This document shows positions 55,014 to 62,148 of a DNA stretch of 64,000 nt, one piece after another. A program made the translations under genes and the position numbers. The notes below the pieces were generated by a model. That model was not told the origin of the DNA. It did no database searches and worked only from the letters and a program-made list of their open reading frames with translations. How positions within the stretch are numbered: the first letter of the stretch is position 1; every line of letters starts with the position of its first letter. Source of the stretch: CBDFGQ01 sp965247295 (GTDB lineage: Bacteria > Chloroflexota > Dehalococcoidia > Lucifugimonadales > JAGWBF01); the NCBI GenBank assembly GCA_965247295.1, contig CBDFGQ010000008.1, positions 897,062-961,061 of the forward strand, given 5' to 3'.

Positions 55014-55460
55014 GTGATGGATGAGCCTGTCCGCTGGGTCTCGAAAGCGGAGGCAGCTCGGCAGTTAGAGGTATCCTTTTCGACCCTCGACCGGATGATC
55101 AGGAGGGGAGAGGTCGAGGTTGTCAGGGAGGGCCGCCGGGTCTACGTGCGGATGCACGGGCCGGGGTACCTGGACGATGAGGAGCTGCTGCGCCGCTCCA
55201 TCATCAGGGAGGACGAGCTGGAACAGACCGTGCGGGAGTTGGAGTGGAGCACATCCGAGTTGGAGCGGGAACGGGACGAGGCTAGGGAAGCCGCCTCCGC
55301 CAGCAGGGACGCCTATGAGGAGCTGGAGGAGACGTATCGGAAGGAGCGGGCCGCGCACGGAAGGACGAGGGAATTGGCAAGCAGGCTGAAAATGGCCGTC
55401 GCCGGGCTAGTCGTCCTATTGGTCATCAGCATTCTCGTGTCGTGGCTTCTGCTGACGTAG
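55014..55460 (+). CDS. membrane-tethered helix-turn-helix protein (excisionase/MerR-like)
   Basis: 148 residues in three parts. Residues 7-50 form an excisionase/MerR-like HTH: VSKAEAARQLEVSFSTLDRM, IRRGEVEVVREGRRVYVRM. Residues 62-118 are a charged coiled coil (EDELEQTVRELEWSTSELER, ERDEAREAASASRDAYEELE). Residues 126-147 are a C-terminal membrane helix (MAVAGLVVLLVISILVSWLL). A DNA-binding domain facing the cytoplasm, hung from the membrane by its tail, is the simplest topology. It sits just upstream of the TGTACC array. Role unknown; one possibility is a membrane-anchored regulator or DNA-organising protein. Confidence 0.7.
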   Translation: MMDEPVRWVSKAEAARQLEVSFSTLDRMIRRGEVEVVREGRRVYVRMHGPGYLDDEELLRRSIIREDELEQTVRELEWSTSELERERDEAREAASASRDAYEELEETYRKERAAHGRTRELASRLKMAVAGLVVLLVISILVSWLLLT

Positions 55461-55545
55461 GGGGCCGATAGGGTTCCCGGATGAAGAGTGCGGAGGAGTG
55501 CAGCGCCTTCCCCACTCCAGCCCCCGATTTCGGCCCTCAGACCCC

Positions 55546-55749
55546 GGTACAAGAATGTACCGCTGGAGAAGGCCCGATGTACCAGACAACCGACCTTCGC
55601 AGCCTGAGACTTGTACTCCGCCGTAGCTGGCGTTGTACCAGCAGCCCGGAACGCACCCTTTCGACGAAGTGTTCACTGTTTCCGTCCTGTAGGGGGGTGA
55701 TGTACCACCGATTGAACGGGGAAATGACCGAAATGTACCCCTTGGTACA
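55546..55749. promoter_or_regulatory. array of TGTACC motifs with helical spacing
   Basis: TGTACC occurs at 55556, 55578, 55634, 55701 and 55734, with a variant TGTACT at 55612. Inverted copies GGTACA occur at 55546 and 55744. The outer pairs form palindromes: GGTACA-AGAA-TGTACC at 55546-55561 and TGTACC-CCTT-GGTACA at 55734-55749. Same-strand steps are 22, 34, 22, 67 and 33 bases, all near multiples of 11, so the sites lie on one face of the DNA. The array fills the gap upstream of the RelE/XRE genes. It is probably a binding-site array for a regulator. Confidence 0.6.
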
Positions 55750-55811
55750 ACACCCGTTCACCCTTGACGGGCTGTTCTCCGAATGAGAAAATAGAGCGTG
55801 TGTATGAGGGA

Positions 55812-56069
55812 ATGCAAATCGAATGGGGGACACGGGCGATCAGGGATATGCGCCGCCTCGCCGCACGGGACAGAGAGCGGATCATCGCCAAGATTGAGCA
55901 GTATGCCGAGAACCCCGCATCGCTTGCCAGGCAAGTGACCGCACTGACCGGCAGCGACTACAGGCGGTTGAGAGTCGGTCACCACCGCGTCATCTTCACG
56001 ACTCAACATGGCGAGCCGTCAATCCTGATAGTCCTGAGAGTTAGACACAGGAGGGAAGCTTATGACTAG
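55812..56069 (+). CDS. RelE/ParE-family toxin
   Basis: An 85-residue protein starting MQIEWGTRAIRDMRRLAARD, then RERIIAKIEQYAENPASLAR, LTGSDYRRLRVGHHRVIFTT, and ending ILIVLRVRHRREAYD. The LRVGHHRVIF and VRHRREAYD words are RelE/ParE signatures. ATG 55812 (after GAGGG) is preferred to the in-frame GTG/ATG at 55764, which adds 16 atypical residues. RelE-type toxins cleave ribosome-bound mRNA. It overlaps the antitoxin gene by 8 bases. Confidence 0.9.
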   Translation: MQIEWGTRAIRDMRRLAARDRERIIAKIEQYAENPASLARQVTALTGSDYRRLRVGHHRVIFTTQHGEPSILIVLRVRHRREAYD

Positions 56070-56397
56070 TCAAGAGACCATCACCTTGACTCGGAGGGAG
56101 TACGACGCTCTCATCGAGCGCAACAGCCAACTTGAGGACATGCTAGCTGCCCAGGACGCGGACGACGGCGTGCGTGTTCCCCACGAGGTCGCTCTCGACA
56201 TTATGCGGGGGAAGGGTCCCATCCTGGCGTTTCGGAACCACCAAGGCATCACCCTGAGGGAACTGTCCGAGAAAACAGGTATCGCCGCAGGGTACATCTC
56301 CGAGATCGAGCGTGGGCGAAAACCGGGATCGACCTCGGCCTTGGCCCGCATCGCTAGTGCGCTTGGCACGACGATCGACGTCCTGGTGAGCGAATAG
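56062..56397 (+). CDS. XRE-family antitoxin/regulator
   Basis: 111 residues: an N-terminal helix (TITLTRREYDALIERNSQLE), then a classic HTH_3 domain (GITLRELSEKTGIAAGYISE, IERGRKPGSTSALARIASAL). Order toxin-then-HTH antitoxin is as in HigBA-like modules. The protein probably represses its own operon and could bind the TGTACC sites upstream, but this is inference. Confidence 0.9.
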   Translation: MTSQETITLTRREYDALIERNSQLEDMLAAQDADDGVRVPHEVALDIMRGKGPILAFRNHQGITLRELSEKTGIAAGYISEIERGRKPGSTSALARIASALGTTIDVLVSE

Positions 56398-56455
56398 CAG
56401 CTGCGCAGAGCTGGAAGGTAAGAAACTCAAAGATACAACAGAGCAGGAGGAAAAC

Positions 56456-56669
56456 ATGAAGAAGCATCTACAGCCGCTTACACCGGCAGCGCTCTACGCC
56501 AGGGTTTCCAGCGAGCGGCAGGACGTGGACCTGTCCGTGTCCGCCCAGCTCAGGGCGCTCAAGGACTACGCAAAGTCCAACGGCTACTCCGTAACCCGCG
56601 AGTATGTGGACGAGGCCGAGAGCGGCCGCGTCGCCGACCGGCCCCAGTTCAGGGAGATGATCGAGGCGG
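56456..56669 (+). pseudogene. serine recombinase N-terminal fragment
   Basis: It begins MKKHLQPLTPAALYARVSSE after a strong GGAGGA ribosome-binding site. The catalytic Ser lies in ARVSSERQ; VDLSVSAQLRALKDYAKSNG and VDEAESGRVADRPQFREMIE follow. The frame enters IS element D after MIEAV. A resolvase/integrase of this class normally exceeds 180 residues and often 500, so only the first 71 remain. It suggests a former mobile element or integration site. Confidence 0.85.
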
Positions 56670-56712
56670 TGTTGGCAACCAGCAAAAGTGGGACACTTTT
56701 GTTAAGGAGAGA

Positions 56713-57689
56713 TCAGGGGGAAATGGCAGTGTTGTAGGACTCCCTGAGCAGGTGGTTGTAGCGTTTGCGGCTGGCTAGGGTCTGAGCTTTCACCTCACTT
56801 CTCTTGATCAGGATTCCTTCCCGTCTCCCGTGGAGGACGTCCTCCGGGGTCACGTTGCCAAGGGCTTTGTGATAGCGGCGGTTGTTGTAGTAGTCCACGA
56901 ATCCAGCGATAGCCACCTCCAGATCACCAGGCACTTCATACGGGACCTGGTTCACCTCGTGCTTAATGCTCTGATGGTACCGCTCCAGTTTCCCGTTGGT
57001 TTGAGGATGGTAAGGCGCCGCCAGGATATGACGGATTCCTATCAGGTTCTGGTAATCGCGGAAAGCCCTGGATACGTAGCCCGGTCCATTGTCACTCAGC
57101 AGTCTGGTCCGGTCCTCCAAGGGCACTTCTGTCATACCTGTGACATCAACGGCTAGCTGGAGCACCTGGATCAGGGAATCGAGCTGTCATGTCCAGTTGC
57201 AGCTTCCAGGCCAGGATGGACCGGGAGTAGTCGTCCATCACGGTCACCATGTAGTAATAGCCCCACCCCCTCACTCTGAAGTACGAATCATCGGTAGCCC
57301 ACATCTGATGCGGTCCGGTGGTACTCTTTACCAGCAACAAGCTGAATCTCGGGAGGTTTGACAAGCCCTTCCCTCTTCAAGATGCGGTACACCGTCGACT
57401 CACCCACCGATAGCCTCAAGTGGTCTGTGACCCAAGTGGCCAGTTGCCGGCTACTCCACTCTGGAGACTCCCTGGCCGCCGCCAATACTGCGGCCTCCTC
57501 TGGTGAGCTAAGCCTGTTCCAGGGGACCCGGGTAATGGCGGCAGGGCATTCTTGCTTCCCTTGCAGTTCCCGGGCCCGCCACCGGTAATAGGTGCTCCTG
57601 GGCACCTGCAGTTGGGCGAGGAGCCTCCGTTTTCCCCATTGGGTCTGTTCCACCCGGGTTATGACGTTCGACCTCTCCTGGGCGCTCAT
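56713..57689 (-). pseudogene. element D transposase OrfB, same two frameshifts as copy 1
   Basis: Three frames (57689 to about 57317, 57364-57146, 57165-56713) repeat exactly those of copy 1, including the 11-bp deletion near 57312 and the added C near 57180. Confidence 0.9.
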
Positions 57690-57953
57690 GTGCCGGTGCC
57701 CTCGTCCAAAGTCGGGATGGCCGTTTTTTTGGAACGGTGGACCTCCAGGGAAAGGTCGGCAACCAGTTGTTTCAGATCGGAGTTCTCCCGCTTGAGGTGT
57801 TCAATCTCCTGACGGGTGGCGTCTCTCACCGTGTCTCTGGTGAGACGCTCTTTCCCCGCTTCCATAAATTCCTTGGTCCAGGCATAGAATACGCCCGGCT
57901 TGATCCCCTCTCGTCGGCAAAGGTCACTAACGGTCACCTCCCGACGGAACCCT
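57686..57953 (-). pseudogene. element D transposase OrfA, 5'-truncated
   Basis: The remaining 83 codons run from MTVSDLCRREGIKPGVFYAW to the stop. The first 45-50 codons, including the start, are missing because the element is joined to IS481 sequence. Confidence 0.85.
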
Positions 57954-58414
57954 GAAGCACTTCACCGCCAGGGACGTGGTGTCCCGCTGGGATGTGGTGG
58001 AGGTGCGCACCAGAGCCACCGCGAACACCGCCACGGACTTTCTAAGTACCCTGCAGGCCCGGATGCCCTTCCCCGTACGAGCTATACAGGTGGACGGAGG
58101 CTCCGAGTTCCAGGCGGGCTTTGAGCAGGCGTGTCAGGAGCGTGGCCTTCGCCTCTTCGTATTGCCACCCCGCTCTCCCAAGCTCAATGGTGCCGTGGAA
58201 CGGGCACAACGTACCCATACCGAGGAGTTCTATGAGGTCAATGTCTTTCCCCTGGAGATCGCTCCCCTGAACCAGCAACTCCGCCTTTGGGAGCTTACCT
58301 ATAACACAGTGCGTCCTCACCAGGCCCTGGCCTACCTTACCCCACAACAGTTCCTCCGCCAGCAGCAATCTCAGCGAAAGGAGCCCGAGTGTCACTAATC
58401 TACTGGACGAGTAC
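57954..58414 (+). mobile_element. IS481-family fragment (C-terminal half)
   Basis: It encodes MVSRWDVVEVRTRATANTAT, then VRAIQVDGGSEFQAGFEQAC (catalytic Asp) and VLPPRSPKLNGAVERAQRTH (Glu), ending TVRPHQALAYLTPQQFLRQQ. The first catalytic Asp and the N-terminal helix-turn-helix are absent. The end sequence AGTGTCACTAATCTACTGG at 58388-58406 plus ACGAGTACA matches the left end of the remnant at 17109. No start codon is associated with element joining at 57954. Confidence 0.85.
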
Positions 58415-58420
58415 ACAAGG

Positions 58421-58450
58421 TTTTCACCGTCACCGGGTTGGTGGTATAAT
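58421..58450 (+). promoter_or_regulatory. candidate promoter upstream of the signalling operon
   Basis: A perfect TATAAT at 58445-58450 follows TTTTCA at 58421-58426 with an 18-base spacer. The -35 box is only a partial match. Transcription would start near 58457, leaving a 185-base leader before the STAS gene. Confidence 0.35.
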
Positions 58451-58641
58451 GGGTGCCTTTCTGACGGCATCTGTGCTTGGTAGCACTGTCCCTACGGTTG
58501 AGAGTGGTTCGATGGGTATTCTGATAGGGATTCAGGCCCTAGGGCGTAGTTGCAACTCAGTAATCTCACCATGTAGGAAAGCAGAATCGAGAGCGGAGCG
58601 ACACACAGGGCCACACCCGTAACCTTAGGGAGATAAATGAA

Positions 58642-58980
58642 ATGGAACTTGAAACCGAGCGGCAAGGTGATACTTTAATCGCAAAGACGGATGGGAGGGT
58701 CGATGGGGCCAATGCCCGTGAATTCCAGAGCGCCTTGGAGGCTGCGATAGACGATAACGAGAGTACTGTAATCTTGGATATGGAGCGGCTGTCGTATATC
58801 AGTAGCGCGGGGCTACGGGTGATCCTGTTGACCGCCAAATCGTTGCAGGGGCGGAACGCGAAATTTGCGGTCTGTTCGCTATCGGAATCGATCCAAGAGG
58901 TCTTCGAGATCAGTGGTTTCGACAAGATCATTTCCATCCACCCGTCTCAGGCCGAGGCCCTGGCCGCATTCAACGACTGA
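58642..58980 (+). CDS. STAS-domain anti-sigma-factor antagonist (SpoIIAA/RsbV-like)
   Basis: This 112-residue protein has the STAS core: a beta strand TLIAKTDGRVDGANAREFQS, then VILDMERLSYISSAGLRVIL. The phosphorylatable serine motif is ISSAGLR (Ser54/Ser55), where RsbV has DSSGL. Unphosphorylated, such proteins bind and sequester an anti-sigma kinase, freeing a sigma factor. It begins the signalling set, 275 bases before the response-regulator gene. The nearest in-window partner is the ATPase at 60437-60856. Confidence 0.9.
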   Translation: MELETERQGDTLIAKTDGRVDGANAREFQSALEAAIDDNESTVILDMERLSYISSAGLRVILLTAKSLQGRNAKFAVCSLSESIQEVFEISGFDKIISIHPSQAEALAAFND

Positions 58981-59255
58981 TTGGCCCCATGCGCAGGTTG
59001 CCCGGCTGCGACGACGGCGCCTTCTGGGATGGGCCGACTCCGCCGAAAAACATGGATCTGATTGCCCTGCACCGCCTGGCGCGTCGGCCCAATCACCCAA
59101 TGTCTGTCCTGCCCGGGGCAACCCTCCAGTTATGCCCGGACAGAGGATTATGGACTCGCACGTGGAGTTGATTTACGCCGGGCTTTTCCCAGGCTACCAA
59201 GGTTCCCGTTCGGTCACCAAGGAATTGAGAGGGGTTATGTAAAGGTAAGGTAGAA
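58981..59255. other. 275-base gap inside the signalling locus
   Basis: No gene of confidence is seen between the STAS gene and the response regulator. A 60-codon frame at 58989-59171 lacks family resemblance and is probably not translated. A second promoter could be present but none stands out. Confidence 0.5.
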
Positions 59256-60440
59256 GTGCGCGGGATGACATCGAGGCAAGAATCGTACAAAATCCTGGTG
59301 GTTGACGACGAGCCTGACCTGGAGCCCCTCATGCTGCAGCAGATGCGCCGGGACATACGGGCGGGCCGCTACAAGTTCGTCTTCGCCCAGAACGGCGTAG
59401 AGGCTTTGGAGAAGCTGAACCAGGATGACGGCATCGACATGGTGCTCTCGGACATCAACATGCCTCAGATGGATGGTCTCACCCTGCTGGAGGAGATACC
59501 CAAGGTAGACCCCAATATCCGGTCGGTGATAATTTCGGCCTACGGAGATATGAAGAACATACGCACCGCCATGAACCGCGGCGCATTTGACTTCGTCACC
59601 AAACCCATAGACTTTGAAGACCTACGGGTGACTATCGACCGGACGCTGCGCAATATGGCCGAATGGCGCGAGGCTCTCGAGGCCCGCGACCAGTTGGTGG
59701 CTCTGCAGAACGAGTTGGACGTGGCCAGGGGGATGCAGCAGTCCATCCTTCCAACCCGGTTTCCCCAAGCCCCGGGCTACACCGTTTACGGCAAGATGCA
59801 GGCGGCGCGCAACGTGGGGGGCGATTTCTTTGACGTAATACAGCTGAACGACGGGCGCATCGGCCTTGCCGTGGCCGACGTGTCGGACAAGGGTGTGCCG
59901 GCGGCTCTCTTCATGATGTCCAGCCGCACTCTGTTGAAGGGCGCTGCTATCGGCCTTGCTTTCCCCGGTGAGGTGCTCCGCGAAGTCAACGATTTGCTGC
60001 TGGAGGACAACGAGGGCAGTATGTTCGTTACCGTTCTGTATGCGGTGTACGATCCTTCCAATAGAAATCTGACCTACGCTAACGGCGGACACAACAGTCC
60101 CCTGGTAGTCCACGCCGACGGGGTATCCGCCTTGCTCCCCTTGACCGACGGGATAGCCTTGGGGATTGTGCCCGGCCTTCCTTACCAGCAGAACACGGTT
60201 ACCTTGTCTCCCGGAGATACGGTTATCTTCTACACGGACGGCGTGACTGAGGCTATGAATGGCGAAGAGGAACAGTTTGGGCTGGACCCTCTGAGCGAAT
60301 TCTTTCAGGCCAATCCTCCCCAGGACCCTGAACAGGCCACCGCGGCGGTTTTTGAAGCGGTAAACTCCTTTGCGGGCGACACCCCCCAGTTCGACGATAT
60401 TACCTGCCTAGTCCTTCAGTGCAGAGAGGATTCCCCTTGA
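59256..60440 (+). CDS. response regulator with PP2C-type (SpoIIE/RsbU) phosphatase output
   Basis: This 394-residue protein has a receiver domain (residues 10-130) with VVDDEP, phospho-acceptor Asp66 in VLSDINMPQMDG and Lys in FVTKPIDF. A short coiled coil (ALEARDQLVALQNELDVARG) leads to a SpoIIE-type PP2C phosphatase: QAARNVGGDFFDV, VADVSDKGVPAALFMMSSRT, MFVTVLYAVYDP, YANGGHNSPL, GDTVIFYTDGVTEAMN and FDDITCLVL. The acidic metal ligands are all present. GTG 59256 follows AAGGTAAGG; ATG 59265 is an alternative. Phosphorylated by the kinase at 62145, it would dephosphorylate the STAS protein. It overlaps the next gene by TTGA. Confidence 0.93.
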   Translation: MRGMTSRQESYKILVVDDEPDLEPLMLQQMRRDIRAGRYKFVFAQNGVEALEKLNQDDGIDMVLSDINMPQMDGLTLLEEIPKVDPNIRSVIISAYGDMKNIRTAMNRGAFDFVTKPIDFEDLRVTIDRTLRNMAEWREALEARDQLVALQNELDVARGMQQSILPTRFPQAPGYTVYGKMQAARNVGGDFFDVIQLNDGRIGLAVADVSDKGVPAALFMMSSRTLLKGAAIGLAFPGEVLREVNDLLLEDNEGSMFVTVLYAVYDPSNRNLTYANGGHNSPLVVHADGVSALLPLTDGIALGIVPGLPYQQNTVTLSPGDTVIFYTDGVTEAMNGEEEQFGLDPLSEFFQANPPQDPEQATAAVFEAVNSFAGDTPQFDDITCLVLQCREDSP

Positions 60441-60856
60441 GCGCGAAGCTGCGCTTAACTATAGAGACCAGGCTGGAGGAACTGGAGCGCCTCTCCAGCG
60501 CTATAGAGGACCTCGGGAGGGATGACAACTGGCCTCCCTCCCTCACCTTTCAGGTGAATCTGGCCCTGGAGGAGTTGTGGCTTAACGTCGTGAACCACGG
60601 CCACGACGGAGGCTTCCACAAGGTTGAAATCGAATTGACCTCGGAAGCGGATGCCGTGACCATTGAGATCACAGACGATGGTAAGCCGTTCGACCCGTTG
60701 AATGACGCGCCGGTACCGGATGTGATGGGGTCCCTGGACGACAGACCGGTCGGGGGCCTAGGTATTCATTTGGTACGTACGATGATGGATAAGGTGCGGT
60801 ATAAACGGGAAGAGCGTGGAAACCATCTGATTCTGGTTAAGCGCAGGGTTGAGTGA
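60437..60856 (+). CDS. anti-sigma-factor-type ATPase (RsbW/SpoIIAB-like)
   Basis: A 139-residue HATPase_c domain of GHKL type. The N-box is ALEELWLNVVNHGHDGG, the G1 box VTIEITDDGKPFDPL, and the G2-like end VGGLGIHLVRTMMDKVRYKR. Its size and single-domain form match anti-sigma serine kinases such as RsbW. It starts at TTG 60437, overlapping the phosphatase stop (TTGA). It would phosphorylate the STAS protein and bind a sigma factor that is not encoded in this window. Confidence 0.9.
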   Translation: MSAKLRLTIETRLEELERLSSAIEDLGRDDNWPPSLTFQVNLALEELWLNVVNHGHDGGFHKVEIELTSEADAVTIEITDDGKPFDPLNDAPVPDVMGSLDDRPVGGLGIHLVRTMMDKVRYKREERGNHLILVKRRVE

Positions 60857-62148
60857 GGGGAATCCCCCGGTTACCAACAGACGTACTCTTTGTGCTGGGC
60901 ATCGGGGGAGGTGTGGCTCTTACGGTGGCCATCAGCCTGGCAGTCTGGTTTTTGCTCGGCGGCACGGATGCCAGCCAGAACGGCGCGAGGGCAACCGGCG
61001 CCGGCGAGATGGTCCCTACGCCTGAAGATAGCAAACCACCTCCTGTGGAAACCGGGGTCTCCGACCAGCGCATTCTCTTTGGCCAGTCGGCTGCCTTTAG
61101 CGGCCCCGCCCAGGAGCTTGGAATCAATATGAGGGAAGGCATCCTGGCGGCCTTCAAGGAGGCGAACGACGCCGGTGGCGTCCATGGCAGGATGGTGGAA
61201 CTGACGTCGCGTGACGACGCCTATGAACCGGAAGCCGCCATCGCCAACACCACCAGCCTGATAAAAGAGGATGGAATTTTCGCGCTGATCGGCGCCGTGG
61301 GCACCCCCACCTCGCGCTCGGCGCTCCCGGTGGCCGAGGCTGGTGGAGTCCCCTACATTGCCCCCTTTACCGGCGCGGCCTTTCTGCGGGACGCCAAGTG
61401 GGAAACCGTGATCAACCTGCGGGCCTCTTACGACCAGGAGACGGAAGAGATGGTGGCCCGGTTGACGGAAGACTTGGGGATCAAACGCATTGGCATAATG
61501 TACCAGGACGACTCCTATGGCCGCGCGGGCTACCAGGGGGTTATGAGCGCTCTGGAGCATCGGACCATGAAACCGGCGGCAATTGGGCTGTATACGCGGA
61601 ATACCCTGGCGGTGAAGACGGCCCTTTTGGATTTGAGTCAGGGATCTCCCGAAGCGGTCATCCTGGTAGGCGCCTATCAGCCCGTCGCGGAACTCATCGA
61701 GTGGGCGCGTCACACCGGGTTGGACTCCGTTTTCATGACCATCTCTTTCGTGGGCAGCAACGCGTTGGCCACCGAATTGGGGCCCGACGGCGCCGGGGTC
61801 TTCGTAACCCAGGTGGTGCCTTTCCCAACGGATGATTCGATACCCATCGTTGCTTCCTACCTCAACGCTCTGGCGGCCTATGCTCCCGACGCCGCGCCCG
61901 GCTTCGTCTCCTTCGAAGGCTATCTGGCGGGCCGCTTGGCCATCGCCGGTCTGGAGAGTTGCGGGTGGGAGGTGGACCGGGCCTGCTTCCTGGACAGCCT
62001 GCACAGCCCGGATATCACCGACCTCGACGGATTCCAGCTCCGCTATGGGGACGATGACAACCAAGGATCCGACGCCGTCTTTCTGACCGTGATCGGGTCC
62101 GACGGCCGTTACCACTCCATCGATAGTTTACAGGACGCAAGGCGGTGA
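60853..62148 (+). CDS. membrane-anchored type I periplasmic-binding-protein sensor
   Basis: 431 residues. An N-terminal hydrophobic helix (LFVLGIGGGVALTVAISLAV, ending WFLL) has no lipobox, so it is a membrane anchor. The rest is a LivK-like binding domain: ILFGQSAAFSGPAQELGINM, AFKEANDAGGVHGRMVEL, GAVGTPTSRSALPVAEAGGV and VAPFTGA-like YIAPFTGAAFLRD. No transporter genes accompany it, so a sensory role with the downstream kinase is likely. GTG 60853 overlaps the preceding stop (GTGA), and its own stop overlaps the next GTG. The ligand is unknown. Confidence 0.88.
   Translation: MRGIPRLPTDVLFVLGIGGGVALTVAISLAVWFLLGGTDASQNGARATGAGEMVPTPEDSKPPPVETGVSDQRILFGQSAAFSGPAQELGINMREGILAAFKEANDAGGVHGRMVELTSRDDAYEPEAAIANTTSLIKEDGIFALIGAVGTPTSRSALPVAEAGGVPYIAPFTGAAFLRDAKWETVINLRASYDQETEEMVARLTEDLGIKRIGIMYQDDSYGRAGYQGVMSALEHRTMKPAAIGLYTRNTLAVKTALLDLSQGSPEAVILVGAYQPVAELIEWARHTGLDSVFMTISFVGSNALATELGPDGAGVFVTQVVPFPTDDSIPIVASYLNALAAYAPDAAPGFVSFEGYLAGRLAIAGLESCGWEVDRACFLDSLHSPDITDLDGFQLRYGDDDNQGSDAVFLTVIGSDGRYHSIDSLQDARR

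Larger units (their letters stand above)
56670..57953 (-). mobile_element. IS3-family element D, copy 2, truncated
   Basis: Its left end TGTTGGCAACCAGC at 56670 matches copy 1 at 21041. It runs through orfB and most of orfA, then stops abruptly at about 57953 within orfA (after the codons for EGFRREV..., at GGGTTCCGTCGG) and joins an IS481 fragment. Sequence is identical to copy 1 where compared, including the two frameshifts in orfB. Confidence 0.9.

Noticed and set aside
55546..55749. CRISPR array
   Set aside because: The repeated unit is only six bases, spacing is irregular in units of about 11 bases, and no repeat-spacer architecture or cas gene is present.
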